From Citricoccus alkalitolerans (GTDB lineage: Bacteria; Actinomycetota; Actinomycetes; Actinomycetales; Micrococcaceae): 64,000 nucleotides of DNA. Below are positions 16,863-25,713 of this stretch, one piece after another. The notes beneath the pieces are model-generated. The model was not told the origin of the DNA, did not search any database, and worked only from the letters and a program-made list of their open reading frames with translations. Each line of letters begins with the position of its first letter. The first letter of the stretch is position 1. Both the position numbers and the translations under genes were made by a program. Location: contig NZ_BAAALH010000002.1 of the NCBI RefSeq assembly GCF_039528175.1, positions 806,001-870,000 of the forward strand. The letters are read 5' to 3'.

Positions 16863-17354
16863 TCAGCTGTAGAACCCGTCCCGCAGATTGATCCCGTGTT
16901 CCACCCAGGCCTTCAGGGCCGCCAGCATTCCGGTCCAGCCCATGCAATTGCCGAATGCGTTGCGCGCGCCGTCCTGGGTGGGATGCCAGGCGGACTCCGT
17001 GATCGAGACCAGCGTGCGGGTGTCCCCGTCCAGCGGGGAGAACGTGAACGTCACCGTGGTCATCCCGGACTCATCCACGGCCGACTCGCCGTCCCACCGC
17101 AGGACGATCCGTTGCGGCGCGGAGGCCTCGACCACCTCAACCGGGAACGCCCCGGGGAAGTCGGCGAAGTCCCATGTCACCTCGGTGCCGGACTCCAGCC
17201 GGCCCTGAGCTCCGCCGGTGGTGAAGTACCGCGAGAGCCGGTCCGGGTCCGCCACTGCCTCATAGGTCTCCACCACTGGCCTGGCGATCCGCCCGGTCAC
17301 GGTGAAGGACAGCTCGGTGAGATCGGTGGCGGAAGAGCCCGCTGACTCAGTCAT
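16863..17354 (-). CDS. SRPBCC/AHSA1-like domain protein
   Basis: 163 residues from ATG 17354. The chain starts ELSFTVTGRIARPVVETYEAV, has a strand-turn pattern through FTTGGAQGRLESGTEVTWDF and FPVEVVEASAPQRIVLRW, and ends with a long helix NAFGNCMGWTGMLAALKAWV, the usual closing helix of START/Bet v1-like (AHSA1, CalC) folds that bind hydrophobic ligands. No partner is adjacent except the divergent AlkA gene. There is no Shine-Dalgarno; TATCTT lies six bases before the ATG, so leaderless translation is likely. Function beyond ligand binding is unknown. Confidence 0.8.
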   Translation of the reverse strand: MTESAGSSATDLTELSFTVTGRIARPVVETYEAVADPDRLSRYFTTGGAQGRLESGTEVTWDFADFPGAFPVEVVEASAPQRIVLRWDGESAVDESGMTTVTFTFSPLDGDTRTLVSITESAWHPTQDGARNAFGNCMGWTGMLAALKAWVEHGINLRDGFYS

Positions 17355-17400
17355 GCGGTGAAGATACCGCCTCCGACCGGCGTGGCGATAGGGTCCACCC
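17355..17400. promoter_or_regulatory. Compact divergent leaderless promoter region
   Basis: Only 46 bases separate two divergent starts. Leftward -10 TATCTT (complement of 17361-17366) is six bases from ATG 17354; rightward -10 TAGGGT (17389-17394) is six bases from ATG 17401. No ribosome sites exist on either side. Confidence 0.5.
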
Positions 17401-18495
17401 ATGGACGTCTCCCCAGCCGAGTTCGAGGTGGAGGTGCCTGTCACCGCGCCGTACGACGCCCCAGGGATCTTCCGGTTCCTGGCGGTCCGCGCCGTCGCGG
17501 GTGTCGAGGCCGCCGACCTGACGCGGCCCGAGGATCTCCGGTACGCCCGCACCCTGACACTGCCGGGCGGACCGGCGTCGGTCCTGGTCGTCGCCACCCG
17601 CACGGAGAACCGGAGGTGGGTGCTGCGGGCGAGGCTGCACCTGAGCTCCGCCGCGGACCAGGTCCCGGCGCTCGACGCCATCCGGGCGCTGTTCGATGTG
17701 GATACGGATCCAATGGAGGTGGATGGCGCGCTGGCCGCCGACCCGGCCCTGGCTCTCTTCGTGCAGTGCATCCCGGGCATCAGGGTCCCGGGGGCGGTGG
17801 ACCCCCACGAACTCGTCGTCCGAGCCCTGGTGGGTCAGCAGATCTCGGTCGCCGCCGCCCGCACCCATCTCGGGCGGCTGGCCGGGGCGCTCGGCACCCC
17901 CTACGCTGCTCCCGGCCACCGAATCAGCTTTCCGTCCAGTCTCCCTCCCGGCCTCCCGCCGATGCGCCTGTCCGGCGAATGCCCGGATGAAGGGTCGCTC
18001 TTGTCCCAACTGCACCGGCACTTCCCGACGGCTGCCCAGATCGCCTCCGGGGTGCCCGAGCCGGTCTCCGGTGAGAGACCTGACCCTGAGCGACCCCTGA
18101 GGCTGCCAGGCCAGGCCGTCCGGGCCGTCGTCGGCACCAGCCGTGCGCTGGCCGACGGTGAACTGACCGTGCACGCCGGGGTCGAGCCGGACGTGCTGCG
18201 CCGGGAGCTGCTGGCCCGGCCGCGCATCGGACCGTGGACCGCGGCCTACGTGGCAATGCGTGTACTGCGGGAACCGGATGCCTGGCTCGACGGCGATGTG
18301 GCGCTGCTGGCCGGAGCGCGGGCCGCGGGGCTGCTGGAGCCGGGCCTCACCGGGGCTGCGGCGCACCGGTCCCTTGCTGTCCGGGCCACTGACTGGTCAC
18401 CCTGGCGGTCCTATGCCGCCATGCACCTCTGGCAGCCGGCGGGCCGTCGCGCCACCATGGGAGGGGACGGCCGACCACGAAGGAGCGCTCCATGA
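17401..18495 (+). CDS. alkA: DNA-3-methyladenine glycosylase II (AlkA-like)
   Basis: 364 residues. The N-terminal ~115 residues match the AlkA N-terminal domain (PYDAPGIFRFLAVRAVAGVE), then DPALALFVQCIPGIRVPG and LVGQQISVAAA, the usual start of the helix-hairpin-helix glycosylase domain. The C-terminal HhH-GPD motif reads RPRIGPWTAAYVAMRVL, and the catalytic Asp is expected in WLDGDVALL. It removes alkylated purines in base-excision repair. There is no Ada regulatory domain. Leaderless start (TAGGGT six bases upstream). Its stop overlaps the next ATG by four bases. Confidence 0.88.
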   Translation: MDVSPAEFEVEVPVTAPYDAPGIFRFLAVRAVAGVEAADLTRPEDLRYARTLTLPGGPASVLVVATRTENRRWVLRARLHLSSAADQVPALDAIRALFDVDTDPMEVDGALAADPALALFVQCIPGIRVPGAVDPHELVVRALVGQQISVAAARTHLGRLAGALGTPYAAPGHRISFPSSLPPGLPPMRLSGECPDEGSLLSQLHRHFPTAAQIASGVPEPVSGERPDPERPLRLPGQAVRAVVGTSRALADGELTVHAGVEPDVLRRELLARPRIGPWTAAYVAMRVLREPDAWLDGDVALLAGARAAGLLEPGLTGAAAHRSLAVRATDWSPWRSYAAMHLWQPAGRRATMGGDGRPRRSAP

Positions 18496-19433
18496 CGGAC
18501 CTGAACCGCGACGCGATCGACCAGGAGGCCATCGACCGGGACGCCATCGACGCGGGCACGACCGACCACGCCGCCTGGGACGGCCTCGTCTTGTGCGCCA
18601 CCTGTGGGGTCGAGCAGGCGGGCGCCATCGACGAAGCCCTGCCGTCCGTATGCGCCATCTGCACGGACGACCGGCAGTGGGTTCCGGCTGACGGGCAGCG
18701 CTGGACCACGGTCGGTGAGCTCCGCACGTCGGGCGCGAGCACTGAGGTGGCCGAGCTGGAACCGAACCTGTGGACTGTGCGCGTGAGCGGCGGCGTCGGG
18801 ATCGGCCAGCATGCCAAGATCGTGATCACCGAGGTCGGGAACCTCATGGTGGACGTTCCCGCGTACATCGACCGCGTCGCCGTGGATACCGTGAAGGGTC
18901 TGGGCGGGCTGGCGGGGATCATCGCCTCCCATCCGCACATGTACGGCGCCCAGTCCGCCTGGGCCGAGGCCTGTGGAGGGGCGAGCGGCCCGGCGCCCGT
19001 CTACATCTCCGAGCCCGACGCCGGCTGGCTGGCCCGGCGGCCGGCGAACACCATCGTGTGGTCCGGCTCCTTGACGCCGCTGCCCGGACTGTCCGGCTCA
19101 CACGTGACCGCCTCCCAGCCCGGTGGCCACTTCCCCGGCAGCGTGGTGGTGCACTTCACCGGCCAGGACGGGGCGGGAGTGCTGCTGGCCGGGGACACCG
19201 TGGGCGTGGCCCGGGACCGGAAGTGGGCCACGTTCATGCGCTCGTTCCCGAACTACCTGCCGCTGTCCGGGGCCGTGGCCCAGCGGATCGCCGGCCACCT
19301 GGACCGGTATGACTACGAGCGGCTCTATGACAATTTCTCCGGGGTGATCTCCTCCGATGCCTCCGCGGTGGTGCACCGGTCCGCGGGGCGGCATGCCGAC
19401 TGGGCGGAGGGCCGGATGGACCACCTGACGTGA
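18492..19433 (+). CDS. Metallo-beta-lactamase-fold protein with N-terminal zinc-ribbon-like segment
   Basis: 313 residues, coupled to alkA by ATGA. The first ~25 residues repeat a DAID unit (RDAIDQEAIDRDAIDAG). Two Cys pairs follow (LCATCG and CAICTDDRQW), resembling a small zinc knuckle. The rest looks like an MBL fold: NLWTVRVSGG, NLMVDVPAYIDRVAVDTV, then ASHPHMYGAQ where a canonical HxHxDH would be, GGHFPGSVVVHF and LLAGDTVGV. The first two His are kept but the DH pair is replaced by YG, so metal content may be altered. Probably a hydrolase of unknown substrate; pairing with alkA is suggestive but unproven. Confidence 0.65.
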   Translation: MTDLNRDAIDQEAIDRDAIDAGTTDHAAWDGLVLCATCGVEQAGAIDEALPSVCAICTDDRQWVPADGQRWTTVGELRTSGASTEVAELEPNLWTVRVSGGVGIGQHAKIVITEVGNLMVDVPAYIDRVAVDTVKGLGGLAGIIASHPHMYGAQSAWAEACGGASGPAPVYISEPDAGWLARRPANTIVWSGSLTPLPGLSGSHVTASQPGGHFPGSVVVHFTGQDGAGVLLAGDTVGVARDRKWATFMRSFPNYLPLSGAVAQRIAGHLDRYDYERLYDNFSGVISSDASAVVHRSAGRHADWAEGRMDHLT

Positions 19434-19450
19434 CCCCCTGATGAGGGCGG

Positions 19451-19481
19451 TTGACCCTGACGCCACGTGAGGCTGTTCAGT
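19451..19481 (+). promoter_or_regulatory. MerR-type promoter with 19-bp spacer
   Basis: TTGACC (19451-19456) and TTCAGT (19476-19481) are separated by 19 bases, the stretched spacing typical of MerR-activated promoters. The spacer holds the imperfect dyad CCTGACG-CCA-CGTGAGG (19455-19471), placed where a MerR dimer would bind. The start codon is only seven bases downstream, so the regulator is probably autoregulated and nearly leaderless. Confidence 0.6.
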
Positions 19482-19488
19482 AGGAGCC

Positions 19489-20352
19489 ATGAAGAACGAG
19501 AAGCAGTGGACGCGGCCTGGCGCCCATCCGGAGATCGCACTGATGACGGTCGGGGAGACCGCCTCCGCCACGGGCGTCACTGTGCGCACCCTGCACCACT
19601 ATGACGAGATCGGGCTGGTCTCCCCGGCCGCCCGCTCCTCGGTGGGCTACCGGCTGTACGCCCCTGCCGACCTCGAGCGACTGCAGCAGGTGGTCGCCTA
19701 CCGGCGGCTGGGACTGGGGCTGGAGGACATCGCCGCAGCGCTCGCAGAGGGGCCCACACCCGACGACGGCACGCACCCGGGTGCGCGGGGCACCCGGCCC
19801 GCCGGCCGGCGTCGGGCCCTGGAACGCCAGCGCGAGCTGGTCGAGGAGAAGATCACCGAACTCACGCGGCTGCTGGCCGCGTTGGACACTGCACTGGAGA
19901 AGGACATGAAGGACATCGACTTGAACGAAGACGAGATGCGCGAGCTCTTCGGGGACTCCTACACGGAGCACTTCGAGGAATATCAGGCCGAGGCCGAGGA
20001 CCGTTGGGGTCAGACCGAGGCCTGGAAGGAGTCACAACGCCGGACGGCGGCGTACACGCAGGAGGACTGGGCCAGGATCAGCGCTGAGACCGAGGAGAAC
20101 AACCAGCTGATCCTGGACGCGATGGACGCCGGTCTGCCGGCCGGCTCGGAGCAGGCCATGGCCGCGGCCGAGGCCATCCGCGAGCACATGGACCACTGGT
20201 TCTTCCCGATCGACGGGGAGTTCCATCGGAACCTCGGGGACATGTACGTGCAGGATCCTCGGTTCATGAAGACCTATGAGGACCTGCGGCCCGGGTTGGC
20301 GCAGTACCTCCGGGACGCCATCCACGCCAATGCGGACCGGACGGCGCGGTAG
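19489..20352 (+). CDS. MerR-family transcriptional regulator, TipA type
   Basis: 287 residues. A winged helix-turn-helix at about 18-85 (LMTVGETASATGVTVRTLHH, YDEIGLVSPAARSSVGYRLY, DLERLQQVVAYRRLGLGLED) is followed by a coiled-coil linker and a TipAS ligand-binding domain (about 145-285) with FGDSYTEHFEEYQAEAEDRW, EDWARISAETE and HRNLGDMYVQDPRF. TipAL-like regulators bind thiopeptides or other ligands and activate multidrug-resistance genes. A heterodimeric ABC exporter gene pair lies 247 bases downstream on the same strand and is a plausible target. An ATG at 19543 would omit the N-terminal extension. Confidence 0.88.
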   Translation: MKNEKQWTRPGAHPEIALMTVGETASATGVTVRTLHHYDEIGLVSPAARSSVGYRLYAPADLERLQQVVAYRRLGLGLEDIAAALAEGPTPDDGTHPGARGTRPAGRRRALERQRELVEEKITELTRLLAALDTALEKDMKDIDLNEDEMRELFGDSYTEHFEEYQAEAEDRWGQTEAWKESQRRTAAYTQEDWARISAETEENNQLILDAMDAGLPAGSEQAMAAAEAIREHMDHWFFPIDGEFHRNLGDMYVQDPRFMKTYEDLRPGLAQYLRDAIHANADRTAR

Positions 20353-20599
20353 TCAGCCGCTCACCACCGGGACCTGCAAGAGAGTTCTCCAATTCTGCTC
20401 GGTGGTTTCACTGTCAGCAGAGAGACGCCCATCTCCAGCGATCTTCGGGCATGATATCGGTGGACCATTTTCGGCTCCGCGATCCCGCCGTCCACGCCCT
20501 GTCGGTCACAGCGGCATCCCCCTGCCCGGAAGCGGTCCCATCATCAACATCCCTCCTGCCTGATCGGCAGGTGGGCGGAACGATCCGGAAGCGAACCCC

Positions 20600-22357
20600 A
20601 TGCTGTGGAAACTCGTCCGGCACTACGGCAAGCCGTACTGGCGCCATGTCGTGGCCGTCCTGGTGCTCCAGCTGGCCGCCACCCTGGCCACGCTGTACCT
20701 GCCCAGTCTCAACGCTGACATCATCGACAACGGTATCGCCACGGGCGATACCGAATACATCTGGCGTGTGGGCGCCGTCATGCTGGCGGTCGCCCTGGTC
20801 CAGGTCATCACCGCCATCGCAGCGGTCTGGTTCGGCGCACGCATGTCCATGTCGATCGGACGGGACATCCGCCAGGCCATCTACACCCGGGTGGACCACT
20901 TCTCCGCCGAGGAGATGGGCCGCTTCGGTGCCCCCACCCTGATCACCCGCGGCACGAATGACGTGCAGCAGGTGCAGATGGTCGTCCTGATGGCCCTGAA
21001 CTTCATGGTCATGGTCCCCATCATGTCCATCGGCGGCATCGTGATGGCCATCCAGGAGGATCCGGGCCTGTCCTGGCTCGTGTGGGTCTCCGTCCCGGTG
21101 TTGCTGGTGATCGTGGGCCTGCTGGTTCGGCGGCTGATGCCGCTGTTCGAGCGGATGCAGACGAACATCGACGACGTCAACGGCGTGATGCGCGAGCAGA
21201 TCATGGGCATCCGTGTGGTCCGGGCCTTCGTGCGGGAGCGCCACGAGACGGCGCGCTTCACGGGCGCCAACGCCACGCTGACCAAGACCTCCGTGAACAT
21301 CGGTCGGCTGTTCATCCTGATGGGGCCGCTCATCACGATGGTGCTGCACCTGGCCACCGCCGCCGTGCTGTGGTTCGGTGGCCACCGCGTGGACGACGGA
21401 CTCGTGGAGGTCGGCGCCCTGACCGCGTTCATGCAGTACCTGCTGCAGATCCTCATGGCCGTCATGATGGGCACGTTCATGTTCATGATGTTCCCGCGCG
21501 CGATCATCACCGCCCGCCGCATCGGCGAGGTGCTGACCACCACCGGTTCCGTCCAGGAGCCGGAGTACTCCATCGAGCCGCAACGCAAGGACGGCACGGT
21601 CGAGTTCCGCAACGTGTCCTTCGCTTACCCGGGAGCCGAGGCGCCCATCGTGGACGGCGTCTCCTTCACCGCCGAGGCCGGCCAGACCACTGCGATCATC
21701 GGGTCCACCGGCTCCGGCAAGACCACCCTGATCAACCTCGTCCCCCGGCTCTACGACTCCACCGGCGGCACCGTGCTGATTGACGGTGTGCCCGTGGCGG
21801 AGATGTCCAGGGCCTCCCTCACCGAGGCCGTGGGGTTCGTTCCCCAGAAGCCGTTCCTGTTCTCCGGTTCCGTGGCGGACAACCTCCGCTTCGGCAAACC
21901 GGAGGCCGCCGAGCCCGAGCTCTGGGCGGCCCTGGACACCGCCCAGGCCACCGAGTTCGTCCGGGACCGGACCACCGGCGAGGGCGAAAGCGCCGCATCC
22001 GGCCTGGATTCGGCCATCTCCCAGGGCGGCACCAATGTCTCCGGCGGCCAGCGTCAGCGCCTGTGCATCGCCCGGGCCCTGGTGGCGAAGCCCCGCATCT
22101 ACCTGTTCGACGACTCCTTCTCCGCCCTGGATGTCACCACGGACGCGCGGCTGCGTTCAGCTCTGACCGGTTACACCGAGGGAGCCACCACGATCATGGT
22201 GGCCCAGCGCGTCTCCAGCATCACGGAGGCGGACCAGATCATCGTGCTGGAGGAGGGCCGGGTCGTCGGCCGAGGCACCCACCAGGAACTCCTCGACACC
22301 TCGGAGACCTACCGGGAGATCGTGGACTCCCAGATCAGCGCGGAGGAAGTGGCATGA
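20600..22357 (+). CDS. ABC exporter half-transporter A (degenerate ATP site)
   Basis: 585 residues: six membrane helices (about 1-310) then an ATPase domain with Walker A GSTGSGKTT, Q-loop FVPQKPFLF, signature VSGGQRQRLCIARAL and Walker B LFDDSFSALD. The residue after the Walker B Asp is Asp rather than the catalytic Glu, the mark of the degenerate site in heterodimeric exporters such as TM287/288 or BmrCD. The stop overlaps the next gene by four bases (ATGA), so the two chains are made together. There is little ribosome-site signal before ATG 20600; the 247 bases upstream contain AT-richer sequence (around 20445) but no certain promoter. Confidence 0.9.
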   Translation: MLWKLVRHYGKPYWRHVVAVLVLQLAATLATLYLPSLNADIIDNGIATGDTEYIWRVGAVMLAVALVQVITAIAAVWFGARMSMSIGRDIRQAIYTRVDHFSAEEMGRFGAPTLITRGTNDVQQVQMVVLMALNFMVMVPIMSIGGIVMAIQEDPGLSWLVWVSVPVLLVIVGLLVRRLMPLFERMQTNIDDVNGVMREQIMGIRVVRAFVRERHETARFTGANATLTKTSVNIGRLFILMGPLITMVLHLATAAVLWFGGHRVDDGLVEVGALTAFMQYLLQILMAVMMGTFMFMMFPRAIITARRIGEVLTTTGSVQEPEYSIEPQRKDGTVEFRNVSFAYPGAEAPIVDGVSFTAEAGQTTAIIGSTGSGKTTLINLVPRLYDSTGGTVLIDGVPVAEMSRASLTEAVGFVPQKPFLFSGSVADNLRFGKPEAAEPELWAALDTAQATEFVRDRTTGEGESAASGLDSAISQGGTNVSGGQRQRLCIARALVAKPRIYLFDDSFSALDVTTDARLRSALTGYTEGATTIMVAQRVSSITEADQIIVLEEGRVVGRGTHQELLDTSETYREIVDSQISAEEVA

Positions 22358-24555
22358 GCACGGGCGAGAGCAGCAACGGCACCCAGTCCAGCCAGCGAAC
22401 CGGCCGTCCGGAGGATCTCTTCCCGAAGGTCCAGCGTCCCGCGTACCGGTCCACCGCCTTCCGGTCCACCGCCTCAGGTGCCTCGAAGGACGAGGGTGCC
22501 GCAGCCGACGTCGTCTCCGAGGAGGAGATCGCCGAGCTGCAGGACAGCGTGGGGACCGGCGAGTGGGGTGAGGGTTCCGCTCCGCGCAAGGCCAAGTCCT
22601 TCTGGCCCTCCCTCGGGCGGCTCTTCGGCACCCTGAAGGACCACAAGTTCGGGGTGGTGATGGTGTTCGTCTTCGGCGCCATCTCGACCATCCTGACCGT
22701 CTGGGCTCCGGCCATCCTCGGCCAGGCCATGGACGTGATCTTCGACGGCTGGTTGGGCGACGGCATCGACTTCACCACGCTCTCGCGGATGTTGGCGATC
22801 GTGCTGGGCATGTACGTGGTGGCGTCCCTGTTCGACTGGCTCCAGGGCTTCGTCCTCAATGAGATCGTGATGCGCGTGGTCTACCGGATCCGCCAGCAGA
22901 TCGAGGCCAAGGTCAATCGCCTGCCCCTGAGCTACTTCGACACGCGCCAGCGCGGGGACCTGCTGTCCCGGACCACCAATGACGTGGACAACGTGCAGAC
23001 CGCCATGCAGCAGGCCTTCGCGTCCCTGTTCTACGCGGTCATGACCATCATCGGCATCACCATCATGATGTTCGTGCTGTCCTGGCAGCTGGCGCTCATC
23101 GCCCTGGTCGCCTTGCCGATCGCCGGGATCGTGGTGGGCCTCATCGGCTCGAAGTCGCAGAAGCTGTTCACCGCCCAGTGGAAGAACACCGGGCGGCTCA
23201 ACGGGCACATCGAGGAGTCCTTTACCGGGCACGAGCTGGTGACCGTGTTCGGCCGCCAGGAGTCCATGCGCGAGCGCTTCGACGAGCGCAACGAGGACCT
23301 CTACGAGGCTTCCTTCCGGGCTCAGTTCTACTCCGGCATGATCATGCCGATCATGCAGTGGGTGACGTACCTGGGGTACGTGGGCATCGCGGTGGTCGGC
23401 GGACTGCGGGTGGCCACCGGGCAGATGTCCCTGGGTCAGGTCACTGCTTTCATTCAGTACTCCCGCGAGTTCAACGCCCCGCTGGGCGAGATGGCCGGTA
23501 TGGCCAACATGCTCATCTCCGGCGTGGCCTCAGCCGAGCGGATCTTCGAGCTGCTGGACGCCGACGAGCAGGAGGAGGACCTCTCCGACCAGGCCGAGGA
23601 CGGCACCCTGGACCCGGACGGCAAGCAGCCCGGGCAGCTCGCCCAGCCGGTGCACGGCCGGGTGGAGTTCGATCACGTGCAGTTCTCCTACACCCCGGAG
23701 AAGCCGCTCATCACGGACCTGTCCCTGGATGCCCACCCCGGGGAGACCGTCGCCATCGTCGGCCCCACCGGTGCGGGCAAGACCACCCTGGTCAACCTCA
23801 TCATGCGGTTCTACGAGATCGACGGCGGTCAGATCCGGCTCGACGGCGTGGACATCGCCACCCTGGACCGAGGGGTGCTCCGCGGCCAGATCGGCATGGT
23901 GCTGCAGGATGCCGTGCTCTTCGGCGGGACCATCCGGGAGAACATCCGCTACGGTCGGCTCGACGCCACGGATGAGGAAGTGGTGGCCGCGGCGAAGGCC
24001 ACCTTCGTGGACCGCTTCGTGCACACGCTGCCGGACGGCTATGACACGGTGATCGAGGCGGAGGGGGCCAACATCTCCGCAGGTGAGCGCCAGCTCATCA
24101 CGATCGCCCGCGCCTTCCTCGCCGATCCCGCGCTGTTGATCCTGGACGAGGCCACCTCCTCCGTGGACACCCGCACCGAGGTGCTCGTCCAGGAGGCCAT
24201 GGCGGCCCTGCGCTCGGACCGGACGTCCTTCGTGATCGCGCACCGGCTGTCCACCATCCGCGATGCGGACGTGATCCTGGTGATGGAGCACGGGGACATC
24301 GTGGAACAGGGCTCGCACGAGCAGCTGCTCGCCGCCGAGGGCGCCTACTACCGGCTGTACATGTCCCAGTTCACCCAGGGTGTGGACCTGGACGCGGAGG
24401 AGGCGGCGGTCTCCGTGGGTACCGGTGCCATCCCGCTGGTGGACGCCCAACCCGTGTCGGCCGGAGAATCTCCCGTTCCCGTGGCGACTGGACCGCTTCC
24501 CCTCCTCGCTGAGTCGGAGGACGGTGTCAACCCGCCGAAGGGCATCCAGACCTGA
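22354..24555 (+). CDS. ABC exporter half-transporter B (catalytic ATP site)
   Basis: 733 residues. A hydrophilic N-terminal extension of about 90 residues precedes six membrane helices and an ATPase domain with Walker A GPTGAGKTT, VLQDAVLFGG, signature ISAGERQLITIARAF, Walker B LLILDEATSSVD with catalytic Glu, and switch His in IAHRLSTI. A further ~60-residue acidic tail follows the domain. It completes the heterodimer with the preceding gene. The non-canonical signature (ISAGE rather than LSGGQ) fits the asymmetric arrangement of such pairs. Likely exports drugs, lipids or peptides; substrate unknown. The TipA-type regulator upstream suggests a drug-responsive role. Confidence 0.9.
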   Translation: MSTGESSNGTQSSQRTGRPEDLFPKVQRPAYRSTAFRSTASGASKDEGAAADVVSEEEIAELQDSVGTGEWGEGSAPRKAKSFWPSLGRLFGTLKDHKFGVVMVFVFGAISTILTVWAPAILGQAMDVIFDGWLGDGIDFTTLSRMLAIVLGMYVVASLFDWLQGFVLNEIVMRVVYRIRQQIEAKVNRLPLSYFDTRQRGDLLSRTTNDVDNVQTAMQQAFASLFYAVMTIIGITIMMFVLSWQLALIALVALPIAGIVVGLIGSKSQKLFTAQWKNTGRLNGHIEESFTGHELVTVFGRQESMRERFDERNEDLYEASFRAQFYSGMIMPIMQWVTYLGYVGIAVVGGLRVATGQMSLGQVTAFIQYSREFNAPLGEMAGMANMLISGVASAERIFELLDADEQEEDLSDQAEDGTLDPDGKQPGQLAQPVHGRVEFDHVQFSYTPEKPLITDLSLDAHPGETVAIVGPTGAGKTTLVNLIMRFYEIDGGQIRLDGVDIATLDRGVLRGQIGMVLQDAVLFGGTIRENIRYGRLDATDEEVVAAAKATFVDRFVHTLPDGYDTVIEAEGANISAGERQLITIARAFLADPALLILDEATSSVDTRTEVLVQEAMAALRSDRTSFVIAHRLSTIRDADVILVMEHGDIVEQGSHEQLLAAEGAYYRLYMSQFTQGVDLDAEEAAVSVGTGAIPLVDAQPVSAGESPVPVATGPLPLLAESEDGVNPPKGIQT

Positions 24556-24567
24556 GGATGTCAGGTC
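24549..24567 (+). terminator. Short hairpin at the end of the ABC operon
   Basis: GACCTGA (24549-24555, containing the stop codon) and TCAGGTC (24561-24567) form a perfect 7-bp stem with a GGATG loop. No T-run follows. Confidence 0.4.
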
Positions 24568-24600
24568 CGTCATCGAGTCGATTCCTGAGCGAAGAGTGGG

Positions 24601-24629
24601 GCTAACCTTAAAATTTCCTGTGTGTTAGC
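24601..24629. promoter_or_regulatory. Inverted repeat upstream of the respiratory cluster, partly iron-box-like
   Basis: GCTAAC (24601-24606) and GTTAGC (24624-24629) flank an AT-rich stretch that stands out from the GC-rich surroundings. The piece GGCTAACCTTA resembles one half of the DtxR/IdeR box (GGCTAACCTAA), but the other half matches poorly. Located about 85-110 bases before the first gene of the cluster, so it may be its promoter/operator. Confidence 0.3.
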
Positions 24630-24711
24630 GTCGCCCGCAAGCACAGAAGCTGTCACGCACTGATCAGGTGAACCGCACGGTCATCACGATGCCGGCGTCA
24701 GGGGGCCGACA

Positions 24712-25698
24712 ATGAATCAGGGTCAAGAACGCACCTTTCTCGGAGCCACGATTCCCCGCCGTTCCCTGTTCACCCTCCCCTTGGCCGTGGGTGGCCTCTC
24801 GCTCGCCGGCTGTACGCCGACGAGCGAGCGGGAGATCCCCGACGAGCAAAGCATCCTCGCACCTGACCGGGAGCCCACACCGCCGGGCGACCTCGGCGCT
24901 GAGGAGTACACGTTCTTCACGGAGGAGCAGTCACGGACGATCGAAGCGATGGTCGCGCGAATCATCCCAGGGGACGATGCCGACCCGGGTGCCCTCCAGG
25001 CTGGCGTGCCCTTCTACATCGACCGCAAACTGGACGCGTTCGAGGCCTTTGCCGAGCCCACGTACCGGCACGGCCCTTTCGCGCAGGGCTACGAGGACGG
25101 CGAGGAGCCGCCCGCCGACCCCGAGTCTGTACCGGTGCCCGAGGATCAGCTGTACCGCTATGGCTATCAGGCGGAGCTCGGGCCCCAGGAGCTCTATGGC
25201 CTCGGACTCGCCGGGATAGACCGCCTGGCCCAGACCCGATCCGGGTCGATGTTCGCCGATCTCGATGCCAGCCAGCAAGATGAACTCCTCATGGTGCTCG
25301 ACGGGGTGCGGCAGCGCAGCGAGGGGGGCGGAAGCGGTGCGGACCCCGGGGCCGATGCCGGTGAGGACACGGGGAGCAGCGGACCGTCGGAGGCCCAGAT
25401 GGACCAGGCGGAGGACCTGTTCGGCGATGCCGACCCGGGCTCGTTCTTCAACACGGTACGCATCGACACGATCGAGGGGATGTTCTCCGATCCCGCGTAC
25501 GGCGGCAACCGCAATCTGGCGGGCTGGCTGCTGATCGGTTGGCCTGGGGCCCAGCGTTCCTATTCACCGCAGGAGATGATGCACGGTACCGACAAACAAC
25601 CGACGTCCATGGAGGGCCTCATTCCGATGAACCCGGACCGCGCCGGTGCCGGCCGTGAGGCCCTCGAACAGCCGCGCGACGGCGTGCACAGCCACTGA
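24712..25698 (+). CDS. GMC-dehydrogenase small subunit (gluconate 2-dehydrogenase subunit 3 family), Tat lipoprotein
   Basis: 328 residues. The N-terminus has a twin-arginine signal with a lipobox (IPRRSLFTLP, then LSLAGC), so it should be folded, exported and lipid-anchored. The family core begins FFTEEQSRTIEAMVARIIPG and continues through GVPFYIDRKLD and GNRNLAGWLLIGWPG. A Gly/Ser/Asp-rich insertion of about 30 residues (near 205-235) and a long C-terminal extension make it longer than usual (about 180-250). Such subunits assemble with and export the adjacent GMC flavoprotein, which has no signal of its own. First gene of the electron-transport cluster. Confidence 0.85.
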   Translation: MNQGQERTFLGATIPRRSLFTLPLAVGGLSLAGCTPTSEREIPDEQSILAPDREPTPPGDLGAEEYTFFTEEQSRTIEAMVARIIPGDDADPGALQAGVPFYIDRKLDAFEAFAEPTYRHGPFAQGYEDGEEPPADPESVPVPEDQLYRYGYQAELGPQELYGLGLAGIDRLAQTRSGSMFADLDASQQDELLMVLDGVRQRSEGGGSGADPGADAGEDTGSSGPSEAQMDQAEDLFGDADPGSFFNTVRIDTIEGMFSDPAYGGNRNLAGWLLIGWPGAQRSYSPQEMMHGTDKQPTSMEGLIPMNPDRAGAGREALEQPRDGVHSH

Positions 25699-25713
25699 GC
25701 GGTCAGGAGGGCC

